Assembly (NCBI GenBank): GCA_034429745.1
Contig: DAOUFY010000018.1
Span: 1 to 34,142 of the forward strand
DNA from: JBAXBF01 sp034429745
GTDB lineage: Bacteria; Chloroflexota; Anaerolineae; Anaerolineales; DRKV01
Reading direction: 5' to 3'
Length of the DNA stretch: 34,142 nucleotides
The notes beneath the pieces were generated by a model that was not told where the DNA came from, ran no database searches, and was given only the letters and a program-made list of their open reading frames with translations. The position numbers were made by a program, and so were the translations under genes. Of this stretch, positions 16,657-24,740 are shown piece after piece; the stretch's first letter is position 1, and every line of letters starts with the position of its first letter.

Positions 16657-17502
16657 ATGAGAAAACCATATCTTTTAATAAGCGGTGCAACCGGTGGATT
16701 AGGCAGCGCATTCGCGGTAGAATGTGCCCAACGCGGTTACGATCTTGTTCTTACTGATGTTCCCAAAGAAGCTGCCCAATTTACAGCGGCGCTAGCTTCA
16801 GCTTTTAGTGTTGATGTTCATTATTTTTCATGTGATTTAACCTCTCCTCAAGAACGCATGACGCTCTATAAAACCTTGGATGAAGAGGGGTTTTCTTTTT
16901 GGGGGCTTATCAATGTTGCCGGCATTGATTATGAAGGGGCATTCCTTAGCCGGCGAAGAGACGAAATCTGCCAAATCCTGCGATTAAACATAGAAGCTGC
17001 TGTAGAACTTACTCATACCATACTTGCCCGACGCGTCCCAAATAAACGCTTTATGCTGATCAATGTATGCAGCTTGGCTGCTTTTTTCCCCATGCCATAC
17101 AAAGCCCTTTATGCTGCCTCCAAACGTTTCTTGCTTGACTTTACCCTATCCTTGGCAGAAGAAATCAGCAGCTTTGGAAGCGCGACAGCCCTATGTCCAG
17201 CCGGCTTGCCCACAAATCCAGATGTCATGCGGGCAATTTTTGCGCAGGGGTTTTGGGGCAAGATGACAGCAATGGACACAAACCAAGTTGCTCGTTTAAC
17301 CATCAATGCCGCGCTAAAAGGCAAGAAAGTAGTTATCCCAGGTTTTCTGAATCTTTGGCTGCAAAAAATTGGTTCGCTGCTGCCGCGCACCATTATTGCA
17401 CGGCTCCTCGGTAAACGCTGGAAGCAATCCTGTGAAAATACCGTATTCTTACGATACCCTCTTATGACTGATATGGTAGAATCAACTTGTAAGACAACTT
17501 AA
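16657..17502 (+). CDS. Short-chain dehydrogenase/reductase, divergent from tetR operon
   Basis: 281 residues. The cofactor motif is GATGGLG (10-16), the NNAG site reads NVAG (86-89), a Ser sits at 139 (INVCSLAAF), and Y152/K156 are in YAASK. The second residue of NNAG being Val is unusual but tolerated. The C-terminal 70 residues (PGFLNLWLQKIGSLLPRTIIARLLG) are hydrophobic and basic and may associate with the membrane, as in the DltE/YqjQ-like group. TAGGAG stands 7 bases before ATG 16657. It is expressed from its own consensus promoter and probably shares control with the divergent SDR-tetR operon. Substrate unknown. Confidence 0.88.
   Translation: MRKPYLLISGATGGLGSAFAVECAQRGYDLVLTDVPKEAAQFTAALASAFSVDVHYFSCDLTSPQERMTLYKTLDEEGFSFWGLINVAGIDYEGAFLSRRRDEICQILRLNIEAAVELTHTILARRVPNKRFMLINVCSLAAFFPMPYKALYAASKRFLLDFTLSLAEEISSFGSATALCPAGLPTNPDVMRAIFAQGFWGKMTAMDTNQVARLTINAALKGKKVVIPGFLNLWLQKIGSLLPRTIIARLLGKRWKQSCENTVFLRYPLMTDMVESTCKTT
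17474..17482 (+). promoter_or_regulatory. Possible extended -10 promoter of the 63-residue gene
   Basis: TGG then TAGAAT (17477-17482) forms an extended -10 box at the end of the SDR gene, which would give a leader of about 43 bases before ATG 17532. No -35 match is seen. The small gene may instead be read only from the SDR promoter. Confidence 0.35.
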
Positions 17503-17531
17503 AGAGTATTAGACCTTATCAGGAGGGATGT

Positions 17532-17723
17532 ATGAACAAAAGCACACTTAAAGACGGCTCAAAGGTACATGAATACCAACGTTTTGGGGTAAAAACTCAC
17601 CTCAAAGCCGGTTATGAATGTCCGCCAGGCTGGTGGAAGTATAAAGAAGGCAAAAAACATATGTGCTGCCACTGGGTGTATGATCCATATTGGCGTAACT
17701 ATAAAGTAGAATGCACTGAATAA
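17532..17723 (+). CDS. Small Cys/Trp/Tyr-rich protein, unknown function
   Basis: 63 residues, basic, without signal peptide or membrane helix. A strong AGGAGG precedes ATG 17532, which makes translation likely. The C-terminal half is packed with aromatic residues and has four cysteines at 30, 45, 46 and 61, spaced 15-1-15. It has ECPPGWWKYKEGKK before a central MCCHW, then DPYWRNYKVEC at the end. Such spacing could hold a metal or two disulfides. I do not recognise a family. It lies 29 bases after the SDR stop and is closed by a hairpin. Confidence 0.75.
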   Translation: MNKSTLKDGSKVHEYQRFGVKTHLKAGYECPPGWWKYKEGKKHMCCHWVYDPYWRNYKVECTE

Positions 17724-17738
17724 ACTACTTTTAAAGTT

Positions 17739-17767
17739 GAAAGGAGCATGCTTATCATGCTCCTTTC
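17739..17767. terminator. Bidirectional hairpin between small gene and dnaK
   Basis: A perfect 12-bp stem (GAAAGGAGCATG with CATGCTCCTTTC) around the loop CTTAT lies between two convergent genes. Neither side has a long T run, but the position and stem strength fit a shared terminator. Confidence 0.6.
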
Positions 17768-17793
17768 TGCTCTGTTGTGTTAGGAAGGTGTGA

Positions 17794-19713
17794 TTACGCC
17801 TCTCGGAATTCTCCTTCAACGACTTCCCCTTCATCAGTCTTAGATCCACCGCCATTGCCTGAAGCCGTTGTATATCCACCGCCTGGAGCTCCGCTTGGTC
17901 CTGCTTGGCCCTGCTGTGCATAAAGCTGTTGGCTAATAGCATGGAAGGCATGCTGCAAATCATCGCTCTTGCGTCGAATATTATTGATGTCATCACCTTT
18001 GATCGCTTCGCGCAAGTCATTAATCTGGGCTTGAATGCGATCTCGATCGCTGGACGAAATTTTATCTCCAAGCTCGCGCAGTGTCTTTTCGGTTTGATAA
18101 GCTAAGCTGTCAGCATTATTGCGTGCCTCTACCAGTTCTTTGCGACGGCGGTCTTCTGCCTCATGCTCGCGGGCTTCGCGTATCATGCGTTCAATCTCTT
18201 TTTCATTTAAGTTTGTTGAAGCCGTGATGGTAACTTTCTGCTCGCGCCCGGTCGCTTTATCCTTTGCCATCACGTTTAGAATTCCATTTGCATCAATATC
18301 AAACGTTACCTCAATTTGCGGTATGCCACGAGGCGCCGGCGGAATACCTTCTAGGCGGAAGCGTCCTAAGCTCATGTTATCTGCAGCCATTGGTCGTTCG
18401 CCCTGCAGCACATGAATATCTACTGCTGTCTGATTATCCTCAGCGGTGGAGAAAATCTCCGTTTTCTTGACGGGTATTGTCGTGTTGCGCTCGATCAGCG
18501 TGGTCATCACTCCACCCAAAGTCTCCACTCCTAAAGAAAGCGGAGTTACATCCAACAGCAGCACATCTTTTACTTCGCCGCCTAAAACGCCTGCTTGGAT
18601 GGCAGCCCCCACAGCAACGACTTCATCCGGGTTGACTCCTTTATGAGGCTCTTTGTTGGTCAGTGAACGGACTAAGTCCTGCACCATAGGCATACGGGTT
18701 GCCCCACCAACCAAGACTACTTCGTCAATATCACTTGCTTTCAAACCAGCATCCCTCAGCGCGTTTTCAAAAGGTCCGCGCAAACGGGCAACCAAATCCT
18801 CAGTTAATTGCTCTAATTTAGCACGCGTTAGCTTAATCTGCAAATGCTTTGGTCCTGAGGCATCAGCAGTAATGTAAGGCAAGTTCACCTCAGTTTCCAT
18901 CATTGTAGAGAGCTCGACTTTAGCTTTTTCAGCTGCTTCGCGTAGTCGCTGCAAAGCTTGGCGATCGTTGCGTAAGTCAATTCCCTGGTCTTTTTTAAAT
19001 TCATCCGCAAGCCAGTTCACAACCTTCTCGTCCCAGTTGTCCCCGCCTAAATGAGTGTCACCATTCGTGGCTTTTACTTGGACAACACCATCCCCTACTT
19101 CAAGTATGCTCACGTCAAACGTACCACCACCTAAGTCGAATACTAGGATGGTCTCGTTGCCTTTTTTATCCAACCCATAAGCTAAAGAAGCTGCAGTGGG
19201 CTCATTGATAATACGCAGCACTTCTAAGCCGGCGATTTTCCCTGCATCTTTGGTTGCTTGACGCTGACTGTCATTAAAGTAAGCGGGTACAGTAATAACA
19301 GCTTGGGTTACAGGCTCCCCGAGGTATGCCTCAGCGTCTGCTTTAAGTTTGGCTAAAATCATCGCAGAAATTTCCTGTGGGCTATACTCTCTGCCCGTTT
19401 GCGGAATTTTGACTCGCGCATCACCCGCCGGTCCGCGCACCACTTGGTAAGGCACCATCTTGCGTTCTACTTCAACTTCGTCATAGTGCCGTCCCATGAA
19501 GCGTTTGATTGAGTAGATAGTGTTCTCGGGGTTGATTACCGCCTGTCGTTTTGCGGTTTGTCCAACCATACGCTCGCCGTTCTTGTTGAATGCAACAACT
19601 GACGGACACAAGCGCGACCCCTCTGCGGTTGGGATAACAGTTGGTTCACCACCTTCCATAACAGCAACAACACTGTTTGTTGTTCCTAAATCAATACCAA
19701 TTATTTTTCCCAT
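17794..19713 (-). CDS. dnaK: Molecular chaperone DnaK (Hsp70)
   Basis: 639 residues, standard length. The ATPase domain opens with GIDLGTTNSVVAVMEGG and contains PAYFNDSQRQATKDAG, the phosphate-2 motif FDLGGGTFDVSIL and the adenosine motif VVLVGGATRMPMVQ. The linker DVLLLDVTPLSLG leads to the substrate-binding domain, the helical lid, a Gly/Gln-rich tail and the acidic C-terminus EGEVVEGEFREA. It folds proteins with DnaJ and GrpE, neither of which is encoded nearby. AAGGAG and GAGAGG precede the ATG. A weak promoter-like pair lies upstream (TTGATA at 19812-19817 and TAATAC at 19789-19794, minus strand). No CIRCE element (TTAGCACTC with its inverted copy) is present in the 200-base upstream gap. 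Confidence 0.97.
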   Translation of the reverse strand: MGKIIGIDLGTTNSVVAVMEGGEPTVIPTAEGSRLCPSVVAFNKNGERMVGQTAKRQAVINPENTIYSIKRFMGRHYDEVEVERKMVPYQVVRGPAGDARVKIPQTGREYSPQEISAMILAKLKADAEAYLGEPVTQAVITVPAYFNDSQRQATKDAGKIAGLEVLRIINEPTAASLAYGLDKKGNETILVFDLGGGTFDVSILEVGDGVVQVKATNGDTHLGGDNWDEKVVNWLADEFKKDQGIDLRNDRQALQRLREAAEKAKVELSTMMETEVNLPYITADASGPKHLQIKLTRAKLEQLTEDLVARLRGPFENALRDAGLKASDIDEVVLVGGATRMPMVQDLVRSLTNKEPHKGVNPDEVVAVGAAIQAGVLGGEVKDVLLLDVTPLSLGVETLGGVMTTLIERNTTIPVKKTEIFSTAEDNQTAVDIHVLQGERPMAADNMSLGRFRLEGIPPAPRGIPQIEVTFDIDANGILNVMAKDKATGREQKVTITASTNLNEKEIERMIREAREHEAEDRRRKELVEARNNADSLAYQTEKTLRELGDKISSSDRDRIQAQINDLREAIKGDDINNIRRKSDDLQHAFHAISQQLYAQQGQAGPSGAPGGGYTTASGNGGGSKTDEGEVVEGEFREA

Positions 19714-19914
19714 AATAATCCTCTCCTTATAATTGCTGAATTTTCTCTATAAGTTCTTTCTATAGAATACTCGGTTTAAGCAAAAATTGTATTAACATTT
19801 TATAGAAATCTTATCAACATCCTGCTACTTTCTAGACATTGCTCAAACCACAACGTTCAGTTAGGGAAAGAAAAGAAGAATGTGAGTGGACTTTTTTATA
19901 AAGAAAGGAGTCGT

Positions 19915-20769
19915 TTACTTCTCTTGAAGTGAATGTATGCCTTCAAAATTCAACAAAATGAGATCTAAAGAGGTATCCTTACTCAGGGTAACTTTGATCA
20001 GCTCAACAATAATTTCCTTCTGGCTTACTTGGGTCTTCTCTTCTTGCAATTGCTTGATCGTTTTTGTGATCCATTTTTTTCCCTCCTGCCAATGCGGCGC
20101 GATATATTTCAACAATTGCGATATATAACCTTCATTGACCAGAGCTTGATCGCCAACATAAGAATCACCCATATATAAGGTTACTTTGATCAGTTCTGCC
20201 GGAGGACCGCTAAGCTCGATTGTCGTTTTTCTATCTATAGAAACACCCAATAAGCGCGGCTGATTATATAGTGGAGGGGCTTCATGAAAGGCAAAGCCTA
20301 AGTTGGTAAACACTGTTTGCAGTGTACTCCGACTAACCCCAATGCCGGCCGGCGGCAGAGGAGTAGTGGTTGGCACAGGCGTTGCAGTAATGGTGGCTGA
20401 TGCGTTTGCTGTCTGCATAGGCGGTGTTGGGCTCGCAAGGTAAGGCGTGTTGCTCGCTTGGGGTGTTGCTATTGAAAAAAGCTTGCTCTGCAAAGAGTTT
20501 CCCCTTCGTATATATAACCCCACAAAAGCTAACCCAACAATGATAATAGCACCGATAAGGATTCCAACAATAACCTTCTTTACCTCTTTCTTCTTCGTTC
20601 TGCTTTCCTCTGGCAGCGTATCAAGAGAAAAAGAAGCCCTTTGCAGGTCAACCCTTATCGTTTCATCTGCAGTCGAGAATATTTCTTTGCCACAGTAACC
20701 ACAAAAATTAGCTCGGGCAATATTTTCATGACCACAATGAGGACAAATCCTTTTTGTGCTTTGCATCAT
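19915..20769 (-). CDS. Zinc-ribbon single-span membrane protein
   Basis: 284 residues. An N-terminal zinc ribbon, CPHCG and CGYCG (C9, C12, C23, C26), is followed by an acidic and basic linker and one membrane helix (about 66-87, VIVGILIGAIIIVGLAFVGL). A Thr/Pro/Ala-rich stalk runs from about 103 to 145, and a C-terminal domain from about 146 to 284 would face outside. The outer domain contains two similar phrases, ELIKVTLYMGDS and ELIKVTLSKDTS, perhaps an internal repeat. Function unknown. No Shine-Dalgarno sequence is seen before the ATGATG start, so the exact start is uncertain. Confidence 0.82.
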   Translation of the reverse strand: MMQSTKRICPHCGHENIARANFCGYCGKEIFSTADETIRVDLQRASFSLDTLPEESRTKKKEVKKVIVGILIGAIIIVGLAFVGLYIRRGNSLQSKLFSIATPQASNTPYLASPTPPMQTANASATITATPVPTTTPLPPAGIGVSRSTLQTVFTNLGFAFHEAPPLYNQPRLLGVSIDRKTTIELSGPPAELIKVTLYMGDSYVGDQALVNEGYISQLLKYIAPHWQEGKKWITKTIKQLQEEKTQVSQKEIIVELIKVTLSKDTSLDLILLNFEGIHSLQEK

Positions 20770-20934
20770 TAAAAACTTGTTTATCAGGCTTTATATGCTT
20801 TACTGATTTATCTTACTAGACCAATAAAAAGTTGTATTGCAGCAGTTTCATCATTCCCCCTATTGTATCAAAAAAAGCACATATCCTTACCACAAATATA
20901 GAGTTAAGAATAAAAGAACCTATTCTAAAACCTA

Positions 20935-20954
20935 ATTTCCTTAGTTTAGGAAAT
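20935..20954 (-). terminator. Hairpin at the end of the histidine kinase gene
   Basis: ATTTCCT and AGGAAAT form a perfect 7-bp stem with a 6-base loop that includes the kinase stop codon. The following minus-strand bases are TAGGTTTTAG, a poor T tract, so termination is uncertain. Confidence 0.35.
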
Positions 20955-23075
20955 GACTGGTGAAAGAGTAAAATAAATTGTTGTTCCATGTTCGGGTTCA
21001 GCCTCAGCCCACACTTTGCCCCCATGACGATGGATAATCCGTTGCACCGTAGCCAAGCCAATACCCGTACCCGGAAAATCCGAAGCAGTATGCAAACGCT
21101 GAAAAGCGGTGAACAAGCGGTGAGCTTGGCTCATATCAAAGCCGGCACCGTTATCGCGCACATAATAAATTCTTCCTTGTTCCGCATCATCCTCATAACT
21201 AAAGATAATATGGGCAAGCTCGCGCTTTGAGGTGAATTTCCAAGCGTTACCTAAAAGATTTTCAAGTGCAACACGTAATAAATGTTCATCTCCTCTAACA
21301 ATTATCCCTTCTTTTATACTTACATCTACGTGGCGTGTTGGTTCCTGCATCGTCAGCTCTTCAATAATCGTCGCTGCCAATTGACTCAGGTCAACGTTAC
21401 TTATATGCAGTTCATTACGAGTTACCCGCGATAAAGACAGGATGCTGTCAATTAATTCCCCCATCCGTTGGGAAGCCGCGCGGATGCGTTCCAATGTATG
21501 CTTCCCTTGATCATCCAATAAGGAAATATAATCCTCTTCCAACATTCGGCTGAACCCATCAATACTGCGCAGCGGTGCGCGCAAGTCATGCGAGATGGAA
21601 TAAGCAAAAGCTTCCAGCTCTTTGTTTGCTGCCTCCAATTGAGCTGTACGCTCCTGAACTCGTTTTTCAAGGCTTACATTTAACTCATTGACTTCCGCTT
21701 GAGCTTTCTTTAACTCGGTGATATCCACCACTTGTCCAATAAAATATTCCGGCTTGCCATCCTTATCGCTTACTAAAGTTAGCTGCAGGATAGCTTCCAT
21801 TTGACTGCCATTTTTTCTATAGTACTTTTTCTCAAGCCGCTCGACCGTTGTTTCGCCTTTCATCAAACGCTCGCGAGCTTTCCAATTTTCTTCCAATTCT
21901 TCGGCAACCGACACATCCGTAAAAGATGAGCCCAGCAATTCACGTGGAGAAACGCCCAACAAATTACAGTATGCTCGGTTGACATTAATATACCGGCCTT
22001 CCAGATCAGTGATTGCCATCCCAATCGGAGCTGAATCAAAGATCGAACGGAACTTCTTCTCACTTTGGCGTAACGCCTCTTCTGCCTGCACTCTTTGCTC
22101 AATATCGCGGGTGATGACTACAAAACCGCTTGGGCTGCCCTTTTCATCCAACATAACTGCGCCGCTTAATTCCGCCGGGAAATATCTATTCTCTCTAACC
22201 TTTTTTAATCGCAGGACATAATCTTTAATCACTCCATCTTGCAAGGTTTGCTGAATGCCTTGATGGACTTTTTCCACCTCCGAAGGCTCCACTAACTCCA
22301 TAACATTTAGACCAATTAAGTGATCAACATCATCAACTTGATGAACTGCAAGAGCCTGAGCATTCGTCATCAGGATAATGCCCTGCAAATCTATTAATGA
22401 AATAGCATCTGGAGATGCATTGACTAAAGCTCGATAACGCTCCCCTTCCGTACGTGCCTTTTGAAGAGCAGCCTGATATTGACTCATCATAAACCTGAGC
22501 AATGACGCAATAGCTGTATAACTAATAGCTGCAATGATAACCCGATTCCAAAAATACAACTCGGATTGCCTGACAGGAGGCAGCCACCCCGCAATGTGTG
22601 CATAGTAAATACCAGCATAAGACAGAATGCTTACTGCTGTTGCAACCCACAAATACCCGTCCGGTAGCAGCAGCGCAGTTAAGCAAATGGAAAGCGCATA
22701 AAAAACCATTGCCGGCGCGCCGGGTCCGCCAACGATGTTGCCATAGATTGCCGAAACAAGCAAAAATAGGGGCGGTAAAAACGAAGCAACCTGCCAATAG
22801 CCAGAATGAGCCAAAGCCCATGAAATGCTGAGAATCAACGTTAAAACTACTGCAAGAATTAGGCTGTCCAATGGCAGAAATCTAAGACTTTTACCTATTC
22901 CAAAGACAACAATAAACAACAAAGACACCCCAACCAAGATAGCCGAGATGACTTTGATCATATACTCACGCTGCGATGAATCTTCTTGAGGTGAACGTGT
23001 TAGGGTTAATTTTTCCCAAAAACGATTGAGGGATTTTGTATAACTGAGCAGCTTCTGCAATACGTTCCAAGACAA
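20946..23075 (-). CDS. Membrane PAS-PAS sensor histidine kinase
   Basis: 709 residues. Six membrane helices lie between about 39 and 192. Two PAS domains follow: the first begins RYRALVNASPDAISLID, the second FRSIFDSAPIGMAITDLEG, each ending in a PAC-type segment. A coiled linker (VNELNVSLEKRVQERTAQLE) leads to a HisKA domain with phospho-acceptor H496 in SISHDLRAPLRS. The HATPase domain carries the N box ENLLGNAWKFT, the G1 box DNGAGFDM and the G2 box GTGIGLA. The kinase core is of the phytochrome/Cph1-like group. No receiver domain or response regulator lies nearby. The start is TTG with GGGAG 8 bases upstream. Confidence 0.92.
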   Translation of the reverse strand: MSWNVLQKLLSYTKSLNRFWEKLTLTRSPQEDSSQREYMIKVISAILVGVSLLFIVVFGIGKSLRFLPLDSLILAVVLTLILSISWALAHSGYWQVASFLPPLFLLVSAIYGNIVGGPGAPAMVFYALSICLTALLLPDGYLWVATAVSILSYAGIYYAHIAGWLPPVRQSELYFWNRVIIAAISYTAIASLLRFMMSQYQAALQKARTEGERYRALVNASPDAISLIDLQGIILMTNAQALAVHQVDDVDHLIGLNVMELVEPSEVEKVHQGIQQTLQDGVIKDYVLRLKKVRENRYFPAELSGAVMLDEKGSPSGFVVITRDIEQRVQAEEALRQSEKKFRSIFDSAPIGMAITDLEGRYINVNRAYCNLLGVSPRELLGSSFTDVSVAEELEENWKARERLMKGETTVERLEKKYYRKNGSQMEAILQLTLVSDKDGKPEYFIGQVVDITELKKAQAEVNELNVSLEKRVQERTAQLEAANKELEAFAYSISHDLRAPLRSIDGFSRMLEEDYISLLDDQGKHTLERIRAASQRMGELIDSILSLSRVTRNELHISNVDLSQLAATIIEELTMQEPTRHVDVSIKEGIIVRGDEHLLRVALENLLGNAWKFTSKRELAHIIFSYEDDAEQGRIYYVRDNGAGFDMSQAHRLFTAFQRLHTASDFPGTGIGLATVQRIIHRHGGKVWAEAEPEHGTTIYFTLSPVIS

Positions 23076-23144
23076 AGGATGTTCTCCCTACTAGCTTGCA
23101 AAGCAAAACGGATAAGATTCTATCTATTTTCTATCATTAATTTT

Positions 23145-23173
23145 ATTTTAATGTAGCTAACAAGACAAGTCAA
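23145..23173 (-). promoter_or_regulatory. Sigma70 promoter of the histidine kinase gene
   Basis: On the minus strand TTGACT (23168-23173) and TAAAAT (23145-23150) are separated by 17 bases. Transcription should start near 23138, leaving a leader of about 63 bases. Confidence 0.7.
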
Positions 23174-23265
23174 GTTAACTCACCCTAAATTTTTGCAAAA
23201 TATTAATAAAATCAGTTAAGGTGTGAGAAAAAGTCGCTGTTTTCACGTTGACTTCGATTTAACCG

Positions 23266-23294
23266 TTGCCAACCAAGAGATAATAAGGTAAAAT
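23266..23294 (+). promoter_or_regulatory. Sigma70 promoter of ahcY
   Basis: TTGCCA (23266-23271) and TAAAAT (23289-23294) are 17 bases apart. Transcription should start near 23301. The leader of about 54 bases shows no riboswitch-like fold. Confidence 0.7.
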
Positions 23295-23354
23295 CTTAGG
23301 CGCCGCAATTGGGCATTTTTAATTTAATCTATTTGATCTTAAGGAGAACAATCC

Positions 23355-24614
23355 GTGTCCCAGTATGATGTTAAAGATTTAAGTTTAGCTGAAGGAGGAC
23401 GGCGTCGCATTGATTGGGCAGAACGTGAGATGCCGGTACTGCGTCTTATTCGCGAACGCTTTCTCAAAGAAAAACCCTTGAAAGGTGTAAGAGTATCGGC
23501 TTGCCTGCACGTAACTACCGAAACCGCTAACCTTATGCGTACACTGCAAGATGGCGGTGCAGATATTGTGCTAACTGCCTCAAATCCTCTTTCTACTCAA
23601 GACGACGTTGCTGCTTGTCTAGTCAGCCACTTTGAAATCCCTACTTTCGCCATTAAAGGTGAAGATAATGTTACTTACTATAAGCATATTAACGCGGCTC
23701 TCGATCATCAGCCGCAGCTCACCATGGACGACGGCGCAGACCTGGTCAGTACGCTGCATAAAGAACGCAAATCACAGCTCTCTTCTGTCATCGGTGGCAC
23801 TGAAGAAACAACCACCGGCGTCATTCGCTTGCGCGCCATGGCTGCCGATGGTGCATTAGCTTTTCCGGTGATTGCTGTTAACGATGCCATGACAAAGCAT
23901 TTCTTCGATAACCGTTATGGCACCGGCCAATCCACCATAGATGGTATTATCCGCGCGACCAATATTTTGCTAGCAGGCAAGAACTTTGTAGTTGCCGGCT
24001 ATGGCTGGTGCGGACGCGGCTTAGCCATGCGAGCTCGCGGCATGGGTGCTAATGTCATCGTTACAGAAGTTGATGCCCTCAAAGCACTTGAAGCTGTCAT
24101 GGATGGCTTTCGAGTAATGCCTATGATTGAAGCTGCAAAGATTGGAGATATCTTCTGCACCGTTACTGGTGATATCAATGTGATTGATCGCCATCACTTT
24201 GAGGTGATGAAAGATGGTGCAATTGTTGCCAATTCAGGCCACTTCAATGTCGAAATCAACATCCCTGCACTTGAGCAAATGTGCGGTCAGCCCATGCGAG
24301 TACGTCCTTTTGTTGATCAATACACTATGCCAAATGGTAAAAGGATTCACATCCTCGGCGAAGGGCGACTGATTAATTTAGCATCTGCAGAGGGGCACCC
24401 CGCCAGCGTCATGGATATGTCCTTTGCCAATCAAGCTTTAAGTTTAGAATATATGCTGAAGAATGCTCAAAAATTAGAGAAAAAGGTCTATAGTGTTCCT
24501 CAAGAAATTGATGAAGCTATTGCACGCATTAAACTGCAAGCCATGCAAGTTGAAATTGACGTGCTGACCGAAGAACAGATTAAATATCTCAACTCATGGG
24601 AAGAGGGCACCTAA
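23355..24614 (+). CDS. ahcY: Adenosylhomocysteinase (S-adenosylhomocysteine hydrolase)
   Basis: 419 residues, matching the shorter prokaryotic SAHH form. N-terminal landmarks are ACLHVTTETANLM and VLTASNPLSTQDDVAA; EETTTGVIRL precedes the NAD domain. The Rossmann motif is VAGYGWCGRGLAMRARGMG, followed by VIVTEVD. GHFNVEIN and NLASAEGHPASVMDMSF complete the signature. It splits S-adenosylhomocysteine into homocysteine and adenosine with bound NAD, relieving product inhibition of methyltransferases. The start is GTG 23355 with AAGGAG upstream. The usual C-terminal KPD(H)YRY-type end is absent; the protein ends YLNSWEEGT. Confidence 0.95.
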   Translation: MSQYDVKDLSLAEGGRRRIDWAEREMPVLRLIRERFLKEKPLKGVRVSACLHVTTETANLMRTLQDGGADIVLTASNPLSTQDDVAACLVSHFEIPTFAIKGEDNVTYYKHINAALDHQPQLTMDDGADLVSTLHKERKSQLSSVIGGTEETTTGVIRLRAMAADGALAFPVIAVNDAMTKHFFDNRYGTGQSTIDGIIRATNILLAGKNFVVAGYGWCGRGLAMRARGMGANVIVTEVDALKALEAVMDGFRVMPMIEAAKIGDIFCTVTGDINVIDRHHFEVMKDGAIVANSGHFNVEINIPALEQMCGQPMRVRPFVDQYTMPNGKRIHILGEGRLINLASAEGHPASVMDMSFANQALSLEYMLKNAQKLEKKVYSVPQEIDEAIARIKLQAMQVEIDVLTEEQIKYLNSWEEGT

Positions 24615-24659
24615 TCGGCAGGCAATATTCTCTTTCATTGCTGTATTACCCTGCCATAA

Positions 24660-24695
24660 AGAAGGCTTCACAGGTTTACACTTGTGAAGCCTTCT
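24660..24695. terminator. Bidirectional terminator between ahcY and the UroD-family gene
   Basis: A perfect 13-bp stem (AGAAGGCTTCACA with TGTGAAGCCTTCT) closes a 10-base loop between two convergent genes. The flanking T tracts are short in both directions, but the stem is strong. Confidence 0.65.
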
Positions 24696-24740
24696 CTTAT
24701 GGAATAACAGAATAAGGAGAGAAAAGAGAGAATACTTTGG

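Noticed and set aside
18119..18415. Several + strand ORFs inside dnaK
   Set aside because: They mirror conserved DnaK codons on the other strand and show no family features.
19714..19914. Possible CIRCE operator before dnaK
   Set aside because: Neither TTAGCACTC nor its inverted partner occurs in the gap.
20816..21061. Minus-strand ORF at the end of the histidine kinase gene
   Set aside because: It overlaps the conserved HATPase end in another frame and has no ribosome site.
23295..23354. Possible SAH or SAM riboswitch before ahcY
   Set aside because: The leader is only about 54 bases, AT-rich and without the conserved cores or helices of known classes.
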